NCBI GenBank assembly: GCA_013213985.1
Contig: JABSSP010000158.1
Location: 1 to 6,004 of the forward strand
DNA length: 6,004 bases
DNA from: Candidatus Babelota bacterium
GTDB taxonomy: Bacteria; Babelota; Babeliae; Babelales; Vermiphilaceae
Direction of reading: 5' to 3'
Of this stretch, positions 1 through 5,632 are shown in pieces; the stretch's first letter is position 1; every line of letters begins with the position of its first letter. The notes beneath the pieces were generated by a model. It was given only the letters and a program-made list of their open reading frames with translations, did not search any database and was not told where the DNA came from. A program made the position numbers and the translations under genes.

Positions 1-8
1 CACTATAA

Positions 9-52
9 AAATAAAAAAAGGGAAGGTCGTTAAACCTTCCCTTTTTTTATTT
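9..52. terminator. Bidirectional rho-independent terminator after rplM
   Basis: A perfect 19-bp inverted repeat pairs 9-27 with 34-52 around a 6-nt loop (CGTTAA). The core GGGAAGGT/ACCTTCCC is flanked by an A-run on the left and a T-run on the right, so the transcript from either strand ends in a U-rich tract. It begins about 10 bp past the rplM stop and would end leftward rplM transcription. It could also stop a rightward transcript entering from outside the window. Confidence 0.9.
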
Positions 53-62
53 CGTTCTAAAC

Positions 63-518
63 TTAAATTTGTTCAGGGGGTGCAATGTATGGAGCAGATG
101 CAATTTGTGCTGTGTGAGGATAATCTTTTCCCACATACACTTTTAATTTTTTAAGAATCTGTGCCGATAATTTATTTTTGGGTAACATACCTTTTACTGC
201 ATACTCAACCAACCTTGTAGGATGCTTTGCCATTAGCTCCTTTGCGGTTAACACTTTATAACCACCCATCCATCCAGTGTAACGGTCATAAATTTTACCC
301 TTCCACTTATTACCGGTTAAATGGATTTTTTCAGCATTGACGACTACAACGTAATCACCTGAATCTGTATGAGGTGTATAATGCGCCCTATCTTTTCCTC
401 GCAATGCATCTGCGATTTCAGTTGCCATTCGGCCAAGAACCTTACCACTTGCATCGATAACTCTCCAGCGAGGTTTTCGATCTTCTTTACGTAAAAAAAA
501 CGTTTTATTCATGTCCAT
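63..518 (-). CDS. rplM: 50S ribosomal protein L13
   Basis: L13 is an early-assembling protein of the large ribosomal subunit that binds 23S rRNA. From the chosen start the product has 151 residues, slightly longer than the usual 140-150. Visible family hallmarks are WRVIDASGKVLGRMATEIA near the N-terminus, HTDSGDYVVVVNAEKI, and GNKWKGKIYDRYTG followed by WMGG. The L13 signature spans about residues 108-130 (VKGMLPKNKL...LKVYVG). The C-terminus ends in a Pro-rich tail (IAPPEQI). I chose the ATG at 518 because an AAGG sits 9 nt upstream. The ATG at 512 (MNKTFF) resembles typical family starts but is 15 nt from that site. A start at 542 would add eight unconserved residues. Usually rpsI (S9) follows in the same operon, but here a strong terminator follows immediately. 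The family assignment is essentially certain; the start is moderately sure. Confidence 0.97.
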   Translation of the reverse strand: MDMNKTFFLRKEDRKPRWRVIDASGKVLGRMATEIADALRGKDRAHYTPHTDSGDYVVVVNAEKIHLTGNKWKGKIYDRYTGWMGGYKVLTAKELMAKHPTRLVEYAVKGMLPKNKLSAQILKKLKVYVGKDYPHTAQIASAPYIAPPEQI

Positions 519-527
519 TGGCACGTA

Positions 528-531
528 CCTT
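528..531 (-). promoter_or_regulatory. Shine-Dalgarno site for rplM
   Basis: Read on the minus strand, AAGG (in ATAAGGTACG) lies 9 nt before the ATG at 518 and 15 nt before the ATG at 512. This favours 518 as the rplM start. Confidence 0.55.
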
Positions 532-567
532 ATAAAATTCAATAATTATATTTTCAACAAAAATTTC

Positions 568-596
568 TATATAACCGAACGGAGATGCTATATCAA
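568..596 (-). promoter_or_regulatory. Candidate sigma-70 promoter for rplM
   Basis: On the minus strand a TTGATA (596-591; 5 of 6 to the -35 consensus) is followed after 17 bp by TATATA (573-568; 4 of 6 to the -10 consensus). Transcription would start near 561, about 43 nt before the rplM ATG. A perfect TATAAT also occurs at 550-545, but its -35 region is poor, so it is a weaker alternative. In such AT-rich DNA chance matches are common, so this is tentative. Confidence 0.4.
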
Positions 597-730
597 TTAG
601 AATAAAATAAAAAGATAGATAGGTCAAATAGGGAAAAATCAATGAAAAAGGATAATTATCTCCTTTATGCAGTTCCATAATTTCATTAATATGCTACCAT
701 ATGGTTACTCGTACTTATAAAACTTCAATG

Positions 731-737
731 AAAAGGA
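731..737 (+). promoter_or_regulatory. Shine-Dalgarno site deciding the antiporter start
   Basis: AAAAGGA lies 5 nt before the ATG at 743. The in-frame ATGs at 701 and 728 have no purine-rich site at a suitable distance. This supports 743 as the true start and makes the first 14 codons of the longest reading frame probably untranslated leader. Confidence 0.6.
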
Positions 738-742
738 CCCCA

Positions 743-2353
743 ATGCAACCTTCATGGCTGTCACTATTACCTCCTATTATTGTTTTAATATCAGCTTTTA
801 TCACTAAGAAACTTAATCCCTCACTTTTGATTGGTCTCATAGCGGCCACATTTATTGCATCAAAATACTCTCTCCCTGATACATTACGACTAACCGCTGA
901 TCGGCTCATGACACAAATAACTGATGTCGACTATCTCTATCTTTATGGATTTTTATTGCTCATTGGTGTCATAATTCTTCTTCTTGGTAGCACAGGCGGC
1001 GCGAGTTCATTTGCACGAACAGTAGAAGGTAAAATTAAAAATCGAAAAGGTGTTGAATCTTTATCATTGTGCCTTTCTTCTCTTTTATTTATTGATGATT
1101 ATTTAAGCAGCTTAACTGTTGGATACATCGTCAGACCCTTAAGCGACAAATTCAAAATACCACGAGTTAAACTTGCCTATTTAATACATTCACTCAGCGG
1201 TCCGTTAGTTATACTTGCACCAATATCAAGTTGGGTTGCAATGATTATAAGTCAACTTAATAGTTCTGGAATAGGACTTGATACAGCAGAAGGATCAAAA
1301 ATTATTGCCGATCCATTTTTTGTTTATTTGCATTCGATACCCTTCATATTTTATTCGTTCCTTACGATTATGTCGATCTGGTTTATTGTTCGAAAAAGAA
1401 TATCATTTGGACCTATGCACGAACACGAAATGATCGCAGAGCACAAAAATAATCTTTTTGGTGGCAAAGAAATTATTAACCAAAGATTAGCAACAAATAA
1501 TCATAAACAAGGAAAATTAATTGATTTGATCCTTCCGCTCGGAATTTTAATTGGTTCAATCTTTTTAGGAATTGCATACATGGGTGGTTATTGGTTGTTC
1601 GGTGGTTCCAATACATTACTCGAAGCCTTCAAAAACAATAGCGATACATTCTTAGTACTTTTTGCTTCCGCGGTCATAACCTTAGTTTTTTCTCTTATTT
1701 TTTCTTTGGTACGAAAAAGAATTTCTATTTCAGAAGTACCAACCATAATAAAAGACGGCATCCTGCTTATGTATCCCGCGGTTTTAATGGTATTCCTCGC
1801 ATCAGCACTTGGTACCGTATTACGGGAAGATTTATTTGTAGGTCAGTATCTTGCAAATCTTTTACAAGGGTTTTTAAGCACATCAATGCTTCCATGCGTT
1901 CTTTTTATTGTTGCAACAATTGTAGCAACAATAACCGGATCTTCATGGGGTACAATCGCGTTACTTTTGCCAATCGCAATACAAATGATTTTGGCTTTAA
2001 TGCACGCTCAAACTCCATTGCTCCCACATGATATTGGTATTTTATACCCAGCACTTGGTGCAATATTTTCAGGTGCAGTTTGTGGAGATCATATTTCACC
2101 CGTTTCAGAAACTACTATCATGGCAGCTACAAGCTCTGGGAGTGATCCGCTTGATCATAGTTACACACAATTTTTTTATATGATTCCCGTCATTATTTCC
2201 ACTGCGATTGCATTTGCAATTTCGGGATATATGTCTTCATATAGCACAACAGCTAATGTAGTAACTTCGCTTGGTGTTGCAACTATAGTTTGCCTTGGTA
2301 TGATCTACATTCTACACATAATGCAAAAAGCAAAAAATAAAAAATTAGCATAA
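743..2353 (+). CDS. NhaC-family Na+/H+ antiporter (membrane transporter)
   Basis: This is a polytopic inner-membrane protein of 536 residues, with roughly 11-13 hydrophobic segments and a hydrophilic loop at about 217-258. Family marks of the NhaC-type antiporter superfamily (Pfam Na_H_antiporter) are IDDYLSSLTVG at about 117-127 followed by RPLSDKFKIPRVKLAY, APISSW at about 159-164, GSSWGT at about 399-404, and CGDHISPVSETT at about 447-458. The last is the characteristic GDHxSPxSxTT block near the C-terminus. Members exchange Na+ for H+ or move organic acids or amino acids with ions, so the exact substrate cannot be read from the sequence and I give no symbol. The start at 743 is chosen from its Shine-Dalgarno site; a start at 701 would add 14 residues. 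It leads a probable operon: the next gene begins 22 bp downstream, with no terminator between. The family is sure and the substrate is open. Confidence 0.9.
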   Translation: MQPSWLSLLPPIIVLISAFITKKLNPSLLIGLIAATFIASKYSLPDTLRLTADRLMTQITDVDYLYLYGFLLLIGVIILLLGSTGGASSFARTVEGKIKNRKGVESLSLCLSSLLFIDDYLSSLTVGYIVRPLSDKFKIPRVKLAYLIHSLSGPLVILAPISSWVAMIISQLNSSGIGLDTAEGSKIIADPFFVYLHSIPFIFYSFLTIMSIWFIVRKRISFGPMHEHEMIAEHKNNLFGGKEIINQRLATNNHKQGKLIDLILPLGILIGSIFLGIAYMGGYWLFGGSNTLLEAFKNNSDTFLVLFASAVITLVFSLIFSLVRKRISISEVPTIIKDGILLMYPAVLMVFLASALGTVLREDLFVGQYLANLLQGFLSTSMLPCVLFIVATIVATITGSSWGTIALLLPIAIQMILALMHAQTPLLPHDIGILYPALGAIFSGAVCGDHISPVSETTIMAATSSGSDPLDHSYTQFFYMIPVIISTAIAFAISGYMSSYSTTANVVTSLGVATIVCLGMIYILHIMQKAKNKKLA

Positions 2354-2375
2354 ATAAAACCCCAAGGATTAAAAC

Positions 2376-2795
2376 ATGATAAACATAAAAAAAACTTTGT
2401 TATTATTAGCGCTTAATACCATTTTTATAACAGGAACTCTATCATCAAATATTGATAATTTTGTTCCAAGGGAAAATCGTTCTGGGCTTGATTTAAGCGG
2501 TAAGGCAGTTGTTTCACTAGAAGGAGATCCTAAAATTATATTTAAAGGAAAACCTCACATAAAATTAGAAACACAATTGTCTATATCACATCCCAGTGCC
2601 TACCGCGTACTTGGCCTAACGTTAGGCGTCATGGGAGGCCATTCAATAGTCAATAATAGCGATAAACAAAGCATACAAGGCATAGATGTCATTGGTCTGG
2701 GAATGGTTGTTGCGGGCATCGTACTTATTGCGTGGAGCTCCTACAATGAAAATGAAAACAAACAAGAAAAATCCGTTATTCCTGTGCAGGAATAA
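2376..2795 (+). CDS. Small membrane protein of unknown function (first of three)
   Basis: I do not recognise this 139-residue protein. It opens with MINIKK and a hydrophobic stretch (about 7-20), which resembles a signal peptide or membrane anchor. Residues 38-70 are a hydrophilic, beta-prone stretch with alternating hydrophobic residues and two Gly-x-Pro turns (GDPKIIFK, GKPHIKLE). Two membrane segments follow (about 77-92 and 101-121), both Gly-rich and separated by a short polar loop with one Lys. The tail is highly charged (NENENKQEK). If the N-terminus is a signal, the beta stretch would face the periplasm and the loop the cytoplasm. AAGGA lies 7 nt before the ATG, which makes translation credible. 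The same plan recurs in the next two genes. It is likely co-transcribed with the upstream antiporter gene. The gene looks real; the function is unknown. Confidence 0.8.
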   Translation: MINIKKTLLLLALNTIFITGTLSSNIDNFVPRENRSGLDLSGKAVVSLEGDPKIIFKGKPHIKLETQLSISHPSAYRVLGLTLGVMGGHSIVNNSDKQSIQGIDVIGLGMVVAGIVLIAWSSYNENENKQEKSVIPVQE

Positions 2796-2797
2796 CT

Positions 2798-3199
2798 ATG
2801 ATTAAAAAAAAATTAAATAAAAATGTACTTGTCTTGTTTTTTGGTTTTTTAATATTCACTCCCTTCACCAAGCCATACAAACATGGTGTTGAAGCTAATC
2901 TCAATGTAAAAGCAGACCCAGTTGCATTTAACGTTAGAATCGAGAGTGCAACCTACTTTAATGCTTTGTGGCTTGCAGGAGGAATTTCTGGAATTATCCT
3001 GCTCACAAAAGGGATCAATAAATATATCGAAGAATCTGAAAATAATCCCGAACACAAAAAAACAAAACTCTATAAAAGGCGTGGCATATTACAAATAGGT
3101 TTTGGTTTGCTCATAACACTTGCATGCGCTACCCTCATGGGATTTAAAAGTAAAGATTTTGTAAAACATTTTTACACTACCTATACTCAAAAAAGCTAA
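2798..3199 (+). CDS. Small membrane protein of unknown function (second of three)
   Basis: This is an unrecognised 133-residue protein. A Lys-rich N-terminus (MIKKKLNK) precedes a hydrophobic segment at about 9-22, as in a signal peptide or anchor. A short beta-prone stretch (31-50, including NVKADPVAFNVRIES) has an Ala-Asp-Pro turn matching the Gly-x-Pro turns of its neighbours. Membrane segments lie at about 54-72 and 96-116, joined by a very charged loop (74-95, ending YKRRG). By the positive-inside rule this loop should be cytoplasmic. LAGGISGIILLTKGI (59-73) matches LFGGGNGIYLINKGI of the next protein at 9 of 15 positions, which suggests common ancestry. The start follows the previous stop by 2 bp and has AGGA 6 nt upstream, so translational coupling is likely. 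The gene is well supported; the role is unknown. Confidence 0.8.
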   Translation: MIKKKLNKNVLVLFFGFLIFTPFTKPYKHGVEANLNVKADPVAFNVRIESATYFNALWLAGGISGIILLTKGINKYIEESENNPEHKKTKLYKRRGILQIGFGLLITLACATLMGFKSKDFVKHFYTTYTQKS

Positions 3200-3219
3200 A
3201 CTTTTAAAAGGAGTACGTA

Positions 3220-3684
3220 ATGAATGCAGATCGTACAGCGGTTGCGCTTTTAATAATCTTTACAGTTGCTGTAAGTTCATGCTTCTGCAATGAAAAAACT
3301 AAAATAAAATTTGAACTTCAAGGTGTACCAGAAGCTCTTGATTTAGATGTTGAATTTACCGGAATTCCAAACGAAATAAATCTAGGTATCGAACTGGCAG
3401 GAATCCCACCAGAAATACATTTCAATGCAGATGTGAACGGCCTCCCCCAAGAACTTTCCATTAAATTTGGCGTAACTATTACAACTATTGTACGCTTGCT
3501 TGCGTTGTTTGGAGGCGGCAACGGCATCTACCTTATAAATAAAGGTATTGGTTCAAAAGAAAATTCACTTGTAAGAGCACTCTCAACGACACTCGCTGGC
3601 GGCGCTATGATTATTGGAAGCGTTCAAACATTATGGTGGAGTAATACATTCACAACCGACGATAAAAAGAAATCTATGCGTTAG
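3220..3684 (+). CDS. Small membrane protein with four 13-residue repeats, possible lipoprotein
   Basis: This is an unrecognised 154-residue protein. Residues 6-20 are hydrophobic and end in V18-S19-S20-C21, which fits a lipobox, so Cys21 may be lipidated. The N-region is weak, however (MNADR, one Arg and one Asp), and a second Cys follows at 23. Residues 35-86 are four contiguous 13-residue repeats beginning G-[VIL]-P. Two membrane segments follow (about 92-107 and 118-140), with a Lys/Arg-containing loop (NKGIGSKENSLVR) between them and a charged tail (DDKKKSMR). The first membrane segment resembles that of the preceding protein. A strong Shine-Dalgarno site (AAAAGGAG, 6 nt spacing) supports the start. 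The last 11 bp overlap the end of pepP on the other strand. It is probably the last gene of the antiporter operon. The function is unknown. Confidence 0.82.
   Translation: MNADRTAVALLIIFTVAVSSCFCNEKTKIKFELQGVPEALDLDVEFTGIPNEINLGIELAGIPPEIHFNADVNGLPQELSIKFGVTITTIVRLLALFGGGNGIYLINKGIGSKENSLVRALSTTLAGGAMIIGSVQTLWWSNTFTTDDKKKSMR
3322..3477 (+). repeat. Four tandem 39-bp coding repeats (13 residues each)
   Basis: The repeat units are GVPEALDLDVEFT, GIPNEINLGIELA, GIPPEIHFNADVN and GLPQELSIKFGVT, with no residue between them. The shared pattern is Gly, aliphatic, Pro, any, Glu (Ala in the first), aliphatic, then alternating hydrophobic residues. The preceding KIKFELQ resembles the second half of a fifth unit. 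The DNA of the units differs much more than the protein pattern, which indicates old duplications kept by selection rather than recent slippage. Alternating polarity suggests short beta strands separated by Gly-x-Pro turns. Confidence 0.85.
3674..3684. other. Tail-to-tail overlap of convergent genes
   Basis: The plus-strand repeat protein ends with TAG at 3682-3684, and the minus-strand pepP ends with TAG at 3676-3674. Their coding regions therefore share 11 bp. No hairpin with a T-run is visible on either side, so transcripts from both directions probably run into each other. Confidence 0.8.
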
Positions 3685-5011
3685 CTTCTTCTGTTTGATC
3701 GTCTTCAAAACTTTGCTGCATCATTTGTTCAATGTCTTCAAGTTTTTTTGGTAACTGTTCACTCAAACAGACAAGACCCTTTTTGGTCATCCAATAATTG
3801 TCCTCTATCCTCACGCCAAGTTTTTCATCTGGAATATAAATGCCCGGCTCAATGGTAAACACATTACCCGCCTCAAGAGGCTTTTTATAACTTCCAACAT
3901 CGTGCGTATCAATGCCAAGATAGTGTCCAAGACCGTGTATAAAATATTTCCCGTATCCACGTTCGTCTAAATATTTTTTTGCTAAATGGTGCAATGATTT
4001 ATCTGATTCATCCGCATTGCAAAGCCAATAACCCGGTTTAGCAAGTGCTGCAATATATTCTTGAGTTTCTAAAACAAGATTATATATTTCTTTTTGACGT
4101 TCGGTAAAAGAACCTGACACAGGATACGTACGTGTTAAGTCACCGCAATAATAATTATCCCGCGCTCCTATATCAACGACTACTAAATCACCATCATGCA
4201 ATTCACCGTCACTTTGTTGATAATGTAACACCGTACTATTTTTGCCCGCACCAACGATACTTGGAAATGCTGTGTATGCATCCGACGCAGTAAAAATATA
4301 TTCGATACGCGCTTTAACTTCAGCTTCAATATTACCCGCTGCCATTGATCCTGCTGCAGCTTCGTGCCCCATGCATGTAATATCAATAGCTTTATACAAT
4401 AATTCAATCTCATGCGCATCTTTTTTTCTACGCATATTTGCAGCAATATGAGAAATATCAACCGGGCGTGAAGCTAAAGCGTGTGAAGCATTTGGTGCTA
4501 AAAAGCGACTTAATAAAGAACGTTGTTCAACATATTGATCAGCATTGTCAGGATCTAAAGAAAAAAGCATACCGCCATCGTTAACAATTGCGTTTGTATA
4601 TGAAATAATTTCTTTATATCTATCAAGTGGTGAAAATGGATGTATGGTAAATTTTTTAACAGGCGTACCAAGCGTTTTAACATGATCTATGCCAGCTTGT
4701 TTTGAATTTTTGGTAAGAAAATCAATATCACACAAATACCAGTCAGCACGTGACACGCTACATCCAGGAACCCACAGTGTGGTTGTTCCATCAAGTTCTA
4801 TTGAAAAAGCAACTCCAGGATCTTCAATACCGGTGTAATAATAGAAAAAACTTTCTTGTCTAAAAATTCTTTGTTCATCTTCAAAATTTGCAAAAAAAAT
4901 AACAATGCCTTTTTTTGCATCTTTATGTTCTTCTTTGATGCGCTTAACTAATTCTTTACGCCGATTTATAACGTAAGAAAAATTACGTATAGCAGTTGTA
5001 TCAAACAACAT
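3674..5011 (-). CDS. pepP: Xaa-Pro aminopeptidase (aminopeptidase P)
   Basis: This is a cytoplasmic metalloprotease of the M24B family that removes an N-terminal residue preceding proline. At 445 residues it matches the usual length of about 440. The N-terminal aminopeptidase-P domain (about 1-150) shows RRKELVKRI and RQESFFYYYTGIEDPG. The catalytic pita-bread domain (about 195-430) keeps all five expected dinuclear-metal ligands: Asp280 (VVVDIGA), Asp291 (GDLTRT), His363 (GLGHYLG), Glu388 (TIEPG) and Glu403 (VRIED). The accessory His263 (LHY) and His370 (THDVG) are also kept. The enzyme should therefore be active. The C-terminal tail is acidic (EDDQTEE). AGGA lies 5 nt before the ATG, supporting this start. 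It follows recR by 13 bp and is probably the last gene of a yidC-recR-pepP operon; a likely role is peptide turnover, unrelated to its neighbours. Confidence 0.95.
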   Translation of the reverse strand: MLFDTTAIRNFSYVINRRKELVKRIKEEHKDAKKGIVIFFANFEDEQRIFRQESFFYYYTGIEDPGVAFSIELDGTTTLWVPGCSVSRADWYLCDIDFLTKNSKQAGIDHVKTLGTPVKKFTIHPFSPLDRYKEIISYTNAIVNDGGMLFSLDPDNADQYVEQRSLLSRFLAPNASHALASRPVDISHIAANMRRKKDAHEIELLYKAIDITCMGHEAAAGSMAAGNIEAEVKARIEYIFTASDAYTAFPSIVGAGKNSTVLHYQQSDGELHDGDLVVVDIGARDNYYCGDLTRTYPVSGSFTERQKEIYNLVLETQEYIAALAKPGYWLCNADESDKSLHHLAKKYLDERGYGKYFIHGLGHYLGIDTHDVGSYKKPLEAGNVFTIEPGIYIPDEKLGVRIEDNYWMTKKGLVCLSEQLPKKLEDIEQMMQQSFEDDQTEEANA

Positions 5012-5024
5012 GAATGTCCTATTG

Positions 5025-5630
5025 TCAAAAAGGTCTGCGTTCAGAGAGCGCTTTATACACTGTTAATCTGTCCATTGTTTCTATCGATGATCCGACCGGT
5101 ATACCGCGAGCTAAACAAGAAACTATAACATCGCAATTGTGTAATTTTTTATTAATATAGGCAGAGGTTGCTTCACCTTCTGGTGTTTGATTTAATGCAA
5201 GAATAATTTCTTTAATGTCTTTTTTTTTAACGCGTTTTATCAATGCATCAATAGTTAAATCATCTGGGCCAATGCCGTCAAGCGGACAAATCACACCACC
5301 CAAAATATGATACACACCTTCAAAACCTTCAGTTCTTTCTATAGTTAAAACATCTTGCCATGTTTCAAGAATACAAATAATTGATTGGTCTCGTTTTGAA
5401 GACGTACAAAATACGCACACGCCTTCTTTTTCTCGCCAGTTAAAACAAACATCACAATGCACAATATTTTGTTTTGCTTTTTTTAACACCGCGCAAAATG
5501 CATCTACTTGTTCGTCACTGAAATGTAAAAAATATGACGCAACACGATAAATATTTTTAGACGACAGATAAGGAACTTTTTGCAAGGTTCTAATTAACTG
5601 TGCAAGTGTCGGTACATTTTTAAACATCAT
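5025..5630 (-). CDS. recR: Recombination mediator protein RecR
   Basis: RecR works with RecO (and RecF) to load RecA on single-stranded gaps. The 201-residue length is normal for the family. The zinc finger is Cys59-x2-Cys62 and Cys72-x2-Cys75 (HCDVC...CVFC). The Toprim domain starts near 83 (IICILETWQDVLTIE, with Glu89) and includes YHILGG, PLDGIGPDDL (116-125) and TPEGEAT (149-155). It is followed by the LARGIPVG motif (173-180). The N-terminal helix-hairpin-helix is unusual: where the family has LPGIGPKSA this protein has VPYLSSKNI (19-27), losing both glycines. The usual ATNPT is ALNQT, and PVGG is PVGSS. The start is ATG at 5630, overlapping the yidC stop; a second ATG follows directly (5627). 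I see no clear Shine-Dalgarno site, so initiation is probably coupled to yidC termination. Confidence 0.95.
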   Translation of the reverse strand: MMFKNVPTLAQLIRTLQKVPYLSSKNIYRVASYFLHFSDEQVDAFCAVLKKAKQNIVHCDVCFNWREKEGVCVFCTSSKRDQSIICILETWQDVLTIERTEGFEGVYHILGGVICPLDGIGPDDLTIDALIKRVKKKDIKEIILALNQTPEGEATSAYINKKLHNCDVIVSCLARGIPVGSSIETMDRLTVYKALSERRPF

Positions 5631-5632
5631 TA
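5628..5632 (-). other. TAATG stop-start junction of yidC and recR
   Basis: On the minus strand the yidC stop TAA (5632-5630) shares its last base with the recR ATG (5630-5628). No Shine-Dalgarno sequence is visible before it. This is the usual arrangement for translational coupling, where a terminating ribosome restarts on the next gene. Confidence 0.75.

Larger units (their letters stand above)
519..742. other. Divergent intergenic region between rplM and the antiporter operon
   Basis: This is the only sizeable gap in the window. It should hold promoters for both directions. The left half has the candidate rplM promoter. I see no convincing -35/-10 pair for the rightward operon; isolated -10-like words occur at 651-656 (GATAAT) and 716-721 (TATAAA), without good -35 partners. 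Two perfect 10-bp palindromes, GATAATTATC (651-660) and ACCATATGGT (696-705), could be operators but are short enough to be chance. A 12-codon reading frame (642-680) is possible. No tRNA, riboswitch or other RNA gene is recognisable. Confidence 0.6.

Noticed and set aside
519..542. rplM extended to a start at 542
   Set aside because: The eight additional residues cover the Shine-Dalgarno region of the 518 start and do not belong to the L13 family N-terminus.
651..705. Palindromes GATAATTATC and ACCATATGGT as operators
   Set aside because: Each is only 10 bp and made largely of A and T, so chance occurrence is likely; no regulator gene is nearby. Kept only as a remark in the intergenic entry.
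701..742. Longer N-terminus of the antiporter starting at ATG 701 (or 728)
   Set aside because: Neither ATG has a Shine-Dalgarno site at a fitting distance, the extra residues are not hydrophobic or family-like, and the ATG at 743 has AAAAGGA 5 nt upstream directly before the first membrane segment.
3318..3527. Antisense open frame across the 13-residue repeats
   Set aside because: It exists because the repeat codons lack stops in that frame; the plus-strand frame has the strong Shine-Dalgarno site, signal segment and membrane segments.
4183..4461. Overlapping open frames on both strands inside pepP
   Set aside because: They are shadows of a well-conserved enzyme gene, have unlikely composition, and show no domain or start-site support.
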